Below, in pieces: positions 36,612-46,566 of a stretch of DNA of 64,000 bases. A program made the position numbers and the translations under genes. The notes beneath the pieces were generated by a model. The model did not search any database. It had not been told where the DNA came from and saw only the letters and a program-made list of their open reading frames with translations. The DNA comes from SLRI01 sp964402505 (GTDB taxonomy: Bacteria > Pseudomonadota > Alphaproteobacteria > Geminicoccales > Geminicoccaceae). The stretch covers positions 41,428 through 105,427 of the forward strand of contig CAYOCP010000015.1 in the NCBI GenBank assembly GCA_964402505.1, in the 5' to 3' direction. How positions within the stretch are numbered: position 1 is the first letter of the stretch; every line of letters begins with the position of its first letter.

Positions 36612-37091
36612 ATGTCGACGCGTATCGAGATGCGGGAAAAGGGGATCGGTGGCGGTCGGGCCGGGCGGTCTGGCGTGCGCGACCCTCTCGTCCGCGAGCT
36701 GGAGGCGCGCCGGCGGCAGGCGGAAGCGATCGTCGACGGTGTCCACTGGGCGTGGACGGGTGCTTCGCGGATCGTGAGGCGCATGGCGGCCGGCGGGTCC
36801 GGCGAGCGCCGAGCGGCGGCCAACGACAATCGGGCGAGCGGCGCGGCGCCGGGCCTGCTGCGGCGGGCCGGACAGGCGGTGCTGTCATTTCTCGCAAGCT
36901 GGCAGCGGCGGCGGGCGGCCATTGACGAGCTGCGGGCGCTGGACGATCGCGTGCTCACCGATATCGGCTTGCGTCGCGACCAGATCGAGCTGGCGGTCGA
37001 CGGGCTGCTGCCGCGCGGTGGCGAGACCCGGAGGCGGCCGCTCGGCCGAGGTCGCTGGAGCGACGGGTTCGAGGGGGCGCTGGCGGCGTAG
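36612..37091 (+). CDS. DUF1127 domain protein with long N-terminal extension
   Basis: A 159-residue basic protein. The C-terminal part (FLASWQRRRAAIDELRALD, DRVLTDIGLRRDQIELAV) is the DUF1127 domain found in many small alphaproteobacterial proteins of 45-80 residues, some of which affect RNA turnover or phosphate and carbon regulation. The first 100 residues are an arginine- and alanine-rich extension without recognised domain. A long AT-rich leader with a good ribosome binding site precedes it, suggesting strong or regulated expression. Function here is unknown. Confidence 0.8.
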   Translation: MSTRIEMREKGIGGGRAGRSGVRDPLVRELEARRRQAEAIVDGVHWAWTGASRIVRRMAAGGSGERRAAANDNRASGAAPGLLRRAGQAVLSFLASWQRRRAAIDELRALDDRVLTDIGLRRDQIELAVDGLLPRGGETRRRPLGRGRWSDGFEGALAA

Positions 37092-37227
37092 CCGGCGAGG
37101 CGTTGCGGCAATGCCTGCGGCGTGCGGGCGTTGCCGCGCCTGTGGAAGTTGCGGTCGCCGCCGAAGAAGCGCGCGGCCATGGGCGGTGTCGGTTGGATCG
37201 TGATTTTCTTCGGGGAGGGAGATCGAC

Positions 37228-37827
37228 ATGATGATCAACAGCGACACGACGGTCAGCGAGGTCATGTGCAGGGAGCCGGCGGTGATCGATCCGGGCACGA
37301 CGGTCGCCGAGGCGGCGCGGGCCATGCGCGATCGCGGCATCGGCTGCCTTCTGGTCGGCAGGGGCGACAGGGTTCTGGGGATCGTCACCGACCGCGATAT
37401 CGTGGTGCGGGGCCTCGCCAATGGCGCCGACCTCGTAAGGGGGCGCATTTGCGACGTCATGTCGAGCGAGGTCCTCTGCTGCCACGAGGATCAGCCGCTC
37501 GACGAGGTCAGGCGGACCATGGCGGAGCACGGCGTGCGACGGCTGCCGGTGCTCGACCGGTGGGGGCATGTGGTCGGCGTCCTCTCCCGGAGCGATCTCG
37601 AGGGAGGTGCCGCGCGGAACATCCGGCCGCAGGCCGTGACCTTCTTCAAGCATCTCGTGGACAGCAGCGGCACCGTGCACGAGGTGCCGCTCAAGACGGT
37701 CTATCTCGCCCAGATCGAGGACGAGGAGGAGGCCCGGACGGTGGCCACCGCGGTCTTCGAGCGGTACTGGGGTCCGGCGCGCTGGAAGGGCACCGCGGAC
37801 GGCTGCCGGATCGAGTGCGCGCTCTGA
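37228..37827 (+). CDS. CBS-domain pair protein
   Basis: A 199-residue protein with two CBS motifs in tandem (VSEVMCREPAVIDPGTTVAEA to GIVTDRDIVVR, then ICDVMSSEVLCCHEDQPLDEV to GVLSRSDLE), a fold that binds adenine nucleotides. A 60-residue C-terminal tail without recognised domain follows. A GGGAGGGAG box precedes the ATG. No partner enzyme or channel is fused, so it may be a free regulatory subunit. It converges on folC with four bases between the stops. Confidence 0.85.
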   Translation: MMINSDTTVSEVMCREPAVIDPGTTVAEAARAMRDRGIGCLLVGRGDRVLGIVTDRDIVVRGLANGADLVRGRICDVMSSEVLCCHEDQPLDEVRRTMAEHGVRRLPVLDRWGHVVGVLSRSDLEGGAARNIRPQAVTFFKHLVDSSGTVHEVPLKTVYLAQIEDEEEARTVATAVFERYWGPARWKGTADGCRIECAL

Positions 37828-37831
37828 CGGT

Positions 37832-39136
37832 TCAGGAAGCGGCCTGGCCGCGGAGCACGTGGCCGGCGAGGTAGAGCGACCCGCAGATCAGCACGACGGC
37901 CGGCTCCCCTCGGGCGAGCCGGTCGAGCGCCGTTTCGACATCCGAAGCGGGCTCGGCCGAAAAGCCCTGCGCTCGCGCGAGGGCGGCCACCTCGGCCGGA
38001 TCGCGGCCGAGATGCTCTTCCGGCACCGGCACCGTCAGGAGCCGGCGGATGCGGCCCCGCATCGGCGCGAGGAAGGCCGTCACGTCCTTGGTCTCCAGCA
38101 TGCCGAGCACGAGGTCGACCGGCCGGCCCTTTGCGATTCCCTCGAGGCTCGCGGCGAGGGCGAGACCGGCGGCGGGATTGTGGCCGCCGTCGAGCCAGAG
38201 CTCGGCGCCGGCCGGCAGGCGGCGGGCGAGCTCGCCGTTCAGCCGCTGCAGCCGGGCCGGCCAGACAGCGTTTTTCGTGCCGCGGGCGAGGGCTCTTCCA
38301 TCGAGCCCGAGCTTCAGGCCCGCCATCGCCGCGAGCGCCGCATTCTCGATCTGGTGCGCGCCGACGAGCGCGGGCCTCGGCAGCTCGAGCGAGGTGGTGC
38401 CGCTTTCGAGGTGGAAGCCCCCCTCGCCCGAGGCGAAATGCCAATCGCGGCCGGCGGCGCTCAAGGGTGCCCCGAGCGCCTTCGCCCGTTGGTCCAGCAC
38501 GGCCTGTGCCGCTGGCGCCTGCGGTCCGGCCAGGACCGGCACGCCGGGCTTGATGATGCCGGCCTTCTCGCCGGCTATGGCTTCGAGCGTCGAGCCCAGA
38601 TAGGTCTCGTGGTCCATCGAGACGGGTGAGATCAGGGTGAGCGCCGGGCGGGGCACGACATTGGTGGCGTCGAGCCGGCCGCCGAGCCCGGTCTCGAGCA
38701 GGAGCCAGTCGGCCGGGCATTCGCTGAAGGCCAGGAACGCGGCAGCCGTGGTGATCTCGAAGAAGGTGATGGGCTCGCCCCGGTTGGCGCGCTCGCAGCG
38801 ATCGAGCACGTCGGCGAGCAGGCGCTCGTCGATCGGCCGGCCGAGGAGCAGGATGCGCTCGTTGAAGCGGACGAGATGGGGCGAGATGTAGCGATGCACG
38901 CGCTGCCCGGCCGCCTCCAGCATGGCGTGCAGCATGGCCAGCGTCGAGCCCTTGCCGTTGGTGCCGGCGATGTGCACGACCGGCGGCACCCGCCATTCGG
39001 GATGATCGAGGCGGGCGAGCAGGCGCTCGATGCGGGCGAGCGAGAGGTCGATGCTCTTGGGGTGCAGACCCTGCAGCCGGGCGAGGATGAGGTCGCTGTC
39101 GAAGGCGGTCACGGGGCCGGCGCTTCCGCGGCTCAA
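37832..39136 (-). CDS. folC: Bifunctional folylpolyglutamate synthase/dihydrofolate synthase
   Basis: Adds glutamate to dihydropteroate and to folates. The 434-residue Mur-ligase-type protein has the P-loop GTNGKGST, YISPHLVRFNERI, LLETGLGGRLDATNV, SMDHETYLGSTLEAIAGEKAGIIK and LDGGHNPAA. The start is uncertain: a TTG at 39136 overlaps the accD stop (TTGA), and a GTG at 39112 is an alternative. It is the last gene of the pyrF-trpF-trpB-trpA-accD-folC run, an order common in alphaproteobacteria. Confidence 0.94.
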   Translation of the reverse strand: MSRGSAGPVTAFDSDLILARLQGLHPKSIDLSLARIERLLARLDHPEWRVPPVVHIAGTNGKGSTLAMLHAMLEAAGQRVHRYISPHLVRFNERILLLGRPIDERLLADVLDRCERANRGEPITFFEITTAAAFLAFSECPADWLLLETGLGGRLDATNVVPRPALTLISPVSMDHETYLGSTLEAIAGEKAGIIKPGVPVLAGPQAPAAQAVLDQRAKALGAPLSAAGRDWHFASGEGGFHLESGTTSLELPRPALVGAHQIENAALAAMAGLKLGLDGRALARGTKNAVWPARLQRLNGELARRLPAGAELWLDGGHNPAAGLALAASLEGIAKGRPVDLVLGMLETKDVTAFLAPMRGRIRRLLTVPVPEEHLGRDPAEVAALARAQGFSAEPASDVETALDRLARGEPAVVLICGSLYLAGHVLRGQAAS

Positions 39137-40176
39137 CCGCTGCCCGGCGCGGTGGCCGTGACGACCTCCGCGTCTTCCGGGGCCGGCTCCGCCTGCGTGC
39201 CGCCTGCCGGCTTCTTCTTGCCACCGGCAGCGGCGGGCGTCTCCTGGGCCGGTGCGGCCTCCGGCTCGGTCGGCGGGGCCGGTGCCGCGGGCTCGGCCAC
39301 CGGCTCATCGGCTCGCGGCTGCCGGCGGAAGAGGAGGCCGAGCAGTCGGGCCAGGGTGGCGCGCAGCTCGAAGCGGTGGACCACCATGTCCACCATGCCG
39401 TGCTCGAGCAGGTATTCCGCCTTCTGGAAGCCCTCGGGCAGCGTCTCGCGGATGGTCTGCTCGATCACCCGGGCCCCGGCGAAGCCGATCACCGCACCCG
39501 GTTCGGCGATGTGGATGTCGCCGAGCATGGCGAAGGAGGCGGTGACGCCGCCCGTCGTCGGGTCGGTGAGCAGGACGATGTAGGGAAGGCCCGCCTCCTT
39601 CACCTCCTCGACGGCGAGCGTGGTGCGGGCCATCTGCATCAGCGAGACGGCCCCTTCCTGCATCCGCGCCCCGCCCGAGGAGGTGACGATGATGAAGGCC
39701 GCCTCCTGCAGCACCGCCAGCCGTGCGGCGGTGACGAAGGCCTCGCCCACGGCGGCACCCATCGAGCCCGCCATGAACTCGAAGTTCATGACCGCCACGA
39801 CCGCCGGCAGGCCGTCGATCCGGCCGTGCGCCGCCTCGAGCGCGTCCTGGGTGCGGGTCTTGCCCTGCGCCTCCTTCAGGCGGTCGGCGTAACGCTTGGA
39901 ATCGCGGAACTTGAGGGGGTCGAGCGGCACCTTGGGCAGCTCGATCCGGCTCCAGCTCCCCTCGTCGAGGAGGCTCGAGAAGCGGTACTCGGGGCCGACC
40001 CGCATGTGGTGGCCGCAATGCGGGCAGACCCGCTGGTTGGCCTCGAGGTCGCGGTGGAAGATCATCCGCTCGCAGGACGGGCACTGGTGCCAGAGATTCT
40101 CCGGCACCTCGGGCTTCGTGCCGCTGCGCACCAGGGCGCGAAAGCGCGGCCGGACGTAGCTGGTCAGCCAGTTCAT
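39133..40176 (-). CDS. accD: Acetyl-CoA carboxylase carboxyltransferase subunit beta
   Basis: Transfers the carboxyl group from biotin to acetyl-CoA in fatty acid synthesis, together with AccA. The protein has an N-terminal zinc ribbon (CPSC and CPHC) and the crotonase-fold body (TSSGGARMQEGAVSLMQMA, LLTDPTTGGVTASFAMLGD, GFAGARVIEQTIRETLPEGFQ). It is 347 residues, longer than the usual 280-305, because of a C-terminal tail of about 55 residues rich in Pro, Ala and Glu with a lysine patch. The start overlaps the trpA stop by four bases. Confidence 0.96.
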   Translation of the reverse strand: MNWLTSYVRPRFRALVRSGTKPEVPENLWHQCPSCERMIFHRDLEANQRVCPHCGHHMRVGPEYRFSSLLDEGSWSRIELPKVPLDPLKFRDSKRYADRLKEAQGKTRTQDALEAAHGRIDGLPAVVAVMNFEFMAGSMGAAVGEAFVTAARLAVLQEAAFIIVTSSGGARMQEGAVSLMQMARTTLAVEEVKEAGLPYIVLLTDPTTGGVTASFAMLGDIHIAEPGAVIGFAGARVIEQTIRETLPEGFQKAEYLLEHGMVDMVVHRFELRATLARLLGLLFRRQPRADEPVAEPAAPAPPTEPEAAPAQETPAAAGGKKKPAGGTQAEPAPEDAEVVTATAPGSG

Positions 40177-41024
40177 GGAGCGGGCTCGGCCGGTTCCTGC
40201 CGTGCCGTGCGCACCGCGGCGGCGAGCCTCTTGACCCGCGCGTGCACGGCGCCGATCAGCTCCGCGCTGTCCTCCCTGCTGGTCTCGGCCCGGCTCGCGA
40301 TCTCCTCGACGAGGGCCGAGCCGACCACCGCGGCATCGGCCAGCCGCGCAATGGCGGCCGCCTGCTCGGGGGCACGAATGCCGAAGCCGACGGCGACGGG
40401 CAGATCGGTATGGCGCCGGAGATGGGCCACCGCCTCGCCGACCGTGTCGGCCACGGGCGAGGCGGCACCGGTGATGCCGGTGATCGAGACGTAGTAGATG
40501 AAGCCGGACGTGTTCGTGAGCACGGCCGGCAGCCGGGCGGCGTCGGTGGTCGGCGTGGCGAGGCGGATGAAGTTCAGCCCCTTCTCCAAGGCCGGCAGGC
40601 AGAGCTCCGCGTCCTCCTCGGGCGGCAGGTCGACGATGATGAGCCCGTCGACGCCGGCGGCCAGCGCATCGTCGAGAAAGCGGGCCGGGCCGTAGCGGTG
40701 GATCGGGTTGTAGTAGCCCATCAGCACGATGGGGGTGGCCCGGTCCTTGTCACGGAAAGCGGTGATCTGGGTCAGGAGGCGGGCGAGCGTCATGCCGGCG
40801 GCGAGGGCCCGGAGATTGCCGGCCTGGATGGTGGGCCCGTCCGCCATGGGGTCGGAGAAGGGCATGCCGATCTCGATCAGGTCGGCGCCGGCCGCCGGCA
40901 GCCCGGCGAGGATCGCCTGGAAGGACTGGGGATCCGGATCGCCGCCGCAGATGAAGGTGACGAGCCCCGCCCTGCCCTCCTTCCGGAGGTCGGCGAAGCG
41001 TCGCTCGATGCGGGTCGGGCTCAT
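40173..41024 (-). CDS. trpA: Tryptophan synthase alpha subunit
   Basis: Cleaves indole-3-glycerol phosphate to indole for the beta subunit. The 283-residue barrel has FICGGDPDPQSF, the catalytic Glu in LIEIGMPFSDPMADGPTIQ, PIVLMGYYNP, the Asp in GLIIVDLPPEE, and the phosphate loop VGFGIRAPEQA. The ATG at 41024 is 13 bases after the trpB stop. Confidence 0.97.
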   Translation of the reverse strand: MSPTRIERRFADLRKEGRAGLVTFICGGDPDPQSFQAILAGLPAAGADLIEIGMPFSDPMADGPTIQAGNLRALAAGMTLARLLTQITAFRDKDRATPIVLMGYYNPIHRYGPARFLDDALAAGVDGLIIVDLPPEEDAELCLPALEKGLNFIRLATPTTDAARLPAVLTNTSGFIYYVSITGITGAASPVADTVGEAVAHLRRHTDLPVAVGFGIRAPEQAAAIARLADAAVVGSALVEEIASRAETSREDSAELIGAVHARVKRLAAAVRTARQEPAEPAP

Positions 41025-41037
41025 CCCCGTCCCCCGC

Positions 41038-42270
<1,233 letters not shown>

Positions 42271-42301
42271 GGATGCTGCCCCAGTCAAACGGTGAACCCA
42301 C

Positions 42302-42961
42302 TCAAGCTTTCATCTGGTCGAGATCGCGGGCCGCGGCGAGGAGTCTCGCGATCGCCTTCGGATCCTTGATGCCGGGCGCCGTCTCCACGCCGGAGGAAAC
42401 GTCGACCGCGGAGGCGCCGGTGCGCGCTGTGGCCTCCTCCAGATTGGTCGCATCGACGCCACCGGCAAGAAGCCAAGGCAGCCCGATCTTCTGCCCGGCG
42501 AGGAGGCGCCAGTCGAAGGGAAGCCCGTTGCCGCCCGGGATGGCACCCGCTGCGCGCGGCGGCCTGGCGTCGAAGAGCAGGAGATCGGCGACATCGAGAA
42601 AGGCCCGGTGGCGCTCGAGATCGGCGGCATCGGCCAGGGCGAGCGCCTTCATCACCCGCCGGCCGGTGCGCCTGCGAATGGCGAGGGCACGCTCGGGCGT
42701 CTCCTTGCCGTGGAGCTGGATGATGTCGAGCGGGGCCCGATCGAGCACGGCGTCGAGCCAGGCGTCGTCGGGATCGACGAAGACGCCGACCGTCTCGGCG
42801 GCACCGGGCCTTCTCACGAGCTTCTCGGCGGATTCGGGCGTCAGCGAGCGGGGCGACGGCGGGTAGAAGACGAAGCCGAGCCAGCGCGCGCCGGCCTCGA
42901 TGGCGGCATCGCGGTCGGAGAGCCGGGTCAGCCCACAGATCTTGACGGCGGGCCCGGTCAT
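42302..42961 (-). CDS. trpF: Phosphoribosylanthranilate isomerase
   Basis: Isomerises phosphoribosylanthranilate in tryptophan synthesis. The 219-residue barrel begins VKICGLTRLSD with the catalytic cysteine, then GFVFYPPSPR, QLHGKE, the catalytic Asp in LLFDARPP, LAGGVDATN and the phosphate-binding DVSSGVE. It starts one base after the pyrF stop. The other trp genes (trpE, trpD, trpC) are not in the window, as usual for alphaproteobacteria where the pathway is split. Confidence 0.97.
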   Translation of the reverse strand: MTGPAVKICGLTRLSDRDAAIEAGARWLGFVFYPPSPRSLTPESAEKLVRRPGAAETVGVFVDPDDAWLDAVLDRAPLDIIQLHGKETPERALAIRRRTGRRVMKALALADAADLERHRAFLDVADLLLFDARPPRAAGAIPGGNGLPFDWRLLAGQKIGLPWLLAGGVDATNLEEATARTGASAVDVSSGVETAPGIKDPKAIARLLAAARDLDQMKA

Positions 42962-42962
42962 G

Positions 42963-43688
42963 TCAGGCGGCCCCGGCGATGCCGTCGAGGCTCGCGCGGA
43001 TGGCGCGGGCGGCGGCCACGGGATCGGGCTCGGCGGTGATCGGCCGGCCGACGACAACGATATCGGCGCCCGCCCCGACCGCCTCGGCGACGCTCATGGT
43101 CCGCTTCTGGTCGTCGCCGGACATCTTTTGCCGCACGCCGGGCACCACCAGCTTCGGCACGTGGCCGAACTCGCGGCGCATGGCCAAAACCTCCAGGGGC
43201 GAGCAGACGATTCCGTGGCAGCCGGCGCCGAGCGCCAGCTCGGCGAGGCGAAGCGCCTGCTCGGCCGCCGAGCCGCGCTGTCCCGTGGCATCGAGGTCGC
43301 TCTCATCGAGGCTGGTGAGCACGGTCACCGCCAGGACCAGGGGCCGTCGGGCGCTGGCGTCGGCGATCTCGACGGCGGCGCGCATCATGGCGGCCCCGCC
43401 GGCCGCGTGCAGCGTCACCATGGCGACCGGGAGCCGGACGACGCCGCGCATCGCGCCGGCCACCGTGTTCGGAATGTCGTGCAGCTTGGCATCGAGGAAG
43501 ATCGGCAAGCCGAGCTCGCCCATCCGGCGGATGCCTTCCGGTCCCTGGGCCATGAAGAGCTCGAGGCCGAGCTTGATGCCGCCCAGATGCGGCCGCAGTC
43601 CCCGCACGAGCTCGACCGCACCGTCGAGGTCGGGGCGGTCGACGGCACAGAAGACGGGATTGGCGATGGACGGGCGTGTTCCGGGCAA
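42963..43688 (-). CDS. pyrF: Orotidine 5'-phosphate decarboxylase
   Basis: Decarboxylates OMP to UMP, the last step of de novo pyrimidine synthesis. The 241-residue protein has FCAVDRPD, GGIKLGLELF, the catalytic DAKLHDIPNTV, CHGIVCSPLE, and the phosphate-binding VVVGRPITAEPDP. The start is a TTG at 43688; no better codon is in frame upstream of the conserved region. It is the first gene of the pyrF-trpFBA-accD-folC run. Confidence 0.96.
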   Translation of the reverse strand: MPGTRPSIANPVFCAVDRPDLDGAVELVRGLRPHLGGIKLGLELFMAQGPEGIRRMGELGLPIFLDAKLHDIPNTVAGAMRGVVRLPVAMVTLHAAGGAAMMRAAVEIADASARRPLVLAVTVLTSLDESDLDATGQRGSAAEQALRLAELALGAGCHGIVCSPLEVLAMRREFGHVPKLVVPGVRQKMSGDDQKRTMSVAEAVGAGADIVVVGRPITAEPDPVAAARAIRASLDGIAGAA

Positions 43689-43817
43689 GGCGATGCGTTT
43701 CCTGGCGTTCGGCCGAGAGCAGCGGAGCTATAGCAGAGCGCGTGACGCTTGACCAAGCGAGGAAGGCCGGTGCCGGGTGGGCCTCGCGACGGCATGAGGA
43801 AGGTAGCGGACCGGCTC

Positions 43818-45653
43818 CTAGCCGAGAACGGAATCGCCCTTGGACTTCCCGGTCTGATCGCCGGCGCGGCGTTGCGCCGGGCCCTCCTCGGTCGAGCCGA
43901 GGTTCTGCGCGGTCTCGATGACGCCGATATGCGAGAAGGCCTGGGGGAAATTGCCGAGCTGGCGACGGCTGCGCGGATCGTACTCCTCGGCCAGCAAGCC
44001 GACATCGTTGCGGAGTGCGAGGAGGCGGTGGAAGAGGTCCCGCGCCTCGTCCACGCGGCCCATCAGGCAGAGCACGTCGGCGAGCCAGAAGGAGCAGGCG
44101 AGGAAAACGCCCTCCTCGCCCGGCAGCCCGTCGACGTCGGCCGATGTCGAATAGCGCCTGAGCAGGCCGTCGAAGGAGAGCTCGCGCCTGATGGTCTCGA
44201 CCGTGCCGACCATGCGCGGATCGTCGGCAGCGAGGAAGCCGACGAGCGGGATCATCAAGAGGGCGGCGTCCACCTCCTTGCCGCCGTAATGCTGGAGGAA
44301 GGTGTTCCGCTCCGCATCGAAGCCGTTGGTGCAGACATCGTCGTGGATCTCGTCGCGCACCTGGCGCCAGTGCTCGACCGGACCGTCGCGGCCGAATTTC
44401 TCGACCGCCTTGACCGCCCGATCGAAGGCGACCCAGGCCATGACCTTGGAATGGGTGAAGTGGCGTTGCTGGCCGCGCACCTCCCAGATGCCGTTGTCGG
44501 GCTCCCGCCAGAGCGGCTCGAGCGCCTTCAGCAGCACGCGCTGCAGCCGCCAGGCATTGTCCTGGGCGGCCATGCCGTGCAGCCGGTCGATGTGGAAGGA
44601 ATCCATGAGCTCGCCGTAGATATCGAGCTGTGCCTGGCCATGCGCCGCGTTGCCGATTCGGACCGGCTTGCTTCCCTCGAAGCCGGCGAGCCACGAGAGC
44701 TCGATCTCCTGCAGGCGCCGCTCGCCCGTCACGCTGTACATGATCTGCAGTTGCGAGGGCATGCCGGCCACGGCACGCAGGAGCCAGTCCCGCCAGGCCC
44801 GCGCCTCGGCGAGGAATCCCGAGGAGGCGAGCGCATCGAGCGTCAGCGAGGCGTCGCGGATCCAGCAGTAGCGATAGTCCCAGTTGCGCTTGCCGCCGAT
44901 CTCCTCGGGCAGCGAGGTGGTGACCGCCGCGACGACGCCGCCGGTGGGACCGTAGGTCAGCGCCTTGAGCACGAGCAGCGAGCGGAGCACGGCGTCGCGG
45001 TAGGGACCGTCATAGGTGCAGTGCCGCGTCCAGTCGTGCCACCAGGCCTCGCAGGCGGCGAGGTCCGCCTCCCAATCGCCGACCACCGGCCCGTCCAGAT
45101 GCGACGGGAACCACAGGAGACGGAAGGGATGGGTCTCGCCCTCGCGCACGGTGAACCGCCCGACCGTGCGGAAGTCCTCGTTCTCCAGGGGCACCGGCGA
45201 TTCGAAGCGGATCGCGTCCGGTCCGGCCACCGCCTGCAGGCCGTAGCCGGTCCGCCGCACCCAGGGGACGACCGACCCGTAATCGAAGCGGAGCACGAGG
45301 TCGCTGCGCATGTCGACCGTGCCCTCGATGCCCTGGACGAGGCGCACCACCTCGACCTGCTCGCGGTGGCGCGGCTGCGGCATGAAGTCGATGATCCGGG
45401 CGATCCCGGTCGCCGTCTCGAAATCCGTCTCGAGGACGAGGGCCGCATCCCGGTAGCGGCGGCGCACCTCGACCTCGGCGCCGTCGGGCGCGATCCGCCA
45501 GTGCCCGTTGCCCTCGTCGCCGAGGAGAGCGGCGAGGCACGCCGGCGAATCGAAGCGCGGGACGCAGAGCCAGTCGATCGAGCCATCCTTGTTGACGAGT
45601 GCCGCGGTGCGCGTGTCACCGATCAGCGCGTAGTCCTCGATCCGCCGGCTCAT
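43818..45653 (-). CDS. GH15 glycoside hydrolase (glucoamylase/trehalase-like)
   Basis: A 611-residue protein with an N-terminal trehalase/glucoamylase N domain (YALIGDTRTAALVNKDGSIDWLCVPRFDSP) and a GH15 (alpha/alpha)6 barrel (GGKRNWDYRYCWIRDASLTLDAL, ELSWLAGFEGS). The C-terminal part contains GLLAEEYDP with a likely catalytic-base Glu and a NFPQAFSHIG ending. Bacterial relatives include glucoamylases and actinobacterial trehalases; which substrate is used here is unclear, but treZ/malQ/treY in the same window make trehalose or maltodextrin plausible. There is no signal peptide. The ATG follows the stop of the upstream metallo-hydrolase directly. Confidence 0.88.
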   Translation of the reverse strand: MSRRIEDYALIGDTRTAALVNKDGSIDWLCVPRFDSPACLAALLGDEGNGHWRIAPDGAEVEVRRRYRDAALVLETDFETATGIARIIDFMPQPRHREQVEVVRLVQGIEGTVDMRSDLVLRFDYGSVVPWVRRTGYGLQAVAGPDAIRFESPVPLENEDFRTVGRFTVREGETHPFRLLWFPSHLDGPVVGDWEADLAACEAWWHDWTRHCTYDGPYRDAVLRSLLVLKALTYGPTGGVVAAVTTSLPEEIGGKRNWDYRYCWIRDASLTLDALASSGFLAEARAWRDWLLRAVAGMPSQLQIMYSVTGERRLQEIELSWLAGFEGSKPVRIGNAAHGQAQLDIYGELMDSFHIDRLHGMAAQDNAWRLQRVLLKALEPLWREPDNGIWEVRGQQRHFTHSKVMAWVAFDRAVKAVEKFGRDGPVEHWRQVRDEIHDDVCTNGFDAERNTFLQHYGGKEVDAALLMIPLVGFLAADDPRMVGTVETIRRELSFDGLLRRYSTSADVDGLPGEEGVFLACSFWLADVLCLMGRVDEARDLFHRLLALRNDVGLLAEEYDPRSRRQLGNFPQAFSHIGVIETAQNLGSTEEGPAQRRAGDQTGKSKGDSVLG

Positions 45654-46544
45654 CTAGGACTCCTCGAAAGGTTGCGGGGCGAAGTGATCGAGGGGGATTT
45701 TGAGATAGGCTCGGCCATCGTTCTCCACCGGCGGCTTGCGGCCGCCTCTGATGTTGATCTGGAGGGCCGCCAGCATCAGCTTCGGCAGCGGCAGGGTGGC
45801 GTCGCGCTCGTTGCGCAGCCCGACATACTCGGCCTCGGTCGGCCGGGTTCGAAGGTGGATGTTGTCCCGGCGCTGCTCGGCCACGGTGGCGAGGCAGCGG
45901 GGCTCGCGCCCGTTCGGCCGGTAGTCGTGGCCGACGAAGAGCCTCGTCTCCTCGGGCAAGGCGAAGAGCGCCTCGAGGCTCCGGTAGAGGGCGGCCGCGT
46001 CGCCGCCCGGAAAATCGGCCCGGCTGGTGCCGCTGTCGGGCATCATCAGCGTGTCGTGGACGAAGGCCGCGTCGCCGGCGATGTAGGTGATGGAGGCGAG
46101 CGTGTGGCCGGGCGAGAGCAGCACCCGGACCGGGATGTCGCCCACCATGAAGCCGTCGCCGTCCGCGAGGAGGTGATCCCATTGCCGGCCGTCGGTCGGA
46201 AAGTCGCTGCCGAGATTGTAGATCTCCCGCCAGAGCTTCTGCACCTCGATGACCCGCTCGCCGATGCCGGTCGGGACGCCGAGCCGCTCCTTCAGCCTCG
46301 CCGCGGCCGAGAAATGGTCGGCGTGGGGGTGGGTATCGAGAATGCGCACGATCTCGATGCCGGCCTCGGCGACATAGGCGAGGATCCGCTCGATGTCGCG
46401 ATCGAAGGTGGCGCCGGCGCAGGGGTCGTAGTTCCAGACGGGATCGACGATCGCCCCCTGCATGGTGGCGGGATCGTGGAAGACGTATTGCCAGCTTCCC
46501 GTGGCGGTGTCCCAGAAGCCTTTGACGACGGGATGGGCGATCAT
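45654..46544 (-). CDS. Metallo-beta-lactamase-fold hydrolase (Blh/persulfide dioxygenase-like)
   Basis: A 296-residue MBL-fold protein. The metal motif THPHADHF, the later SPGHT histidine, and FVHDTLMMPDSGTSRADFPGGD are those of the beta-lactamase-hydrolase-like (Blh)/ETHE1 group, whose members include sulfur (persulfide) dioxygenases. VGHDY supplies the last histidine. The C terminus is a long segment ending in a KIPLDHF strand. It is downstream of the regB-regA genes and immediately upstream of the GH15 gene. A role in sulfide detoxification under redox control by RegBA is attractive but inferred. Confidence 0.84.
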   Translation of the reverse strand: MIAHPVVKGFWDTATGSWQYVFHDPATMQGAIVDPVWNYDPCAGATFDRDIERILAYVAEAGIEIVRILDTHPHADHFSAAARLKERLGVPTGIGERVIEVQKLWREIYNLGSDFPTDGRQWDHLLADGDGFMVGDIPVRVLLSPGHTLASITYIAGDAAFVHDTLMMPDSGTSRADFPGGDAAALYRSLEALFALPEETRLFVGHDYRPNGREPRCLATVAEQRRDNIHLRTRPTEAEYVGLRNERDATLPLPKLMLAALQINIRGGRKPPVENDGRAYLKIPLDHFAPQPFEES

Positions 46545-46566
46545 CCTTGCGGCCCTTTCGATCGGT

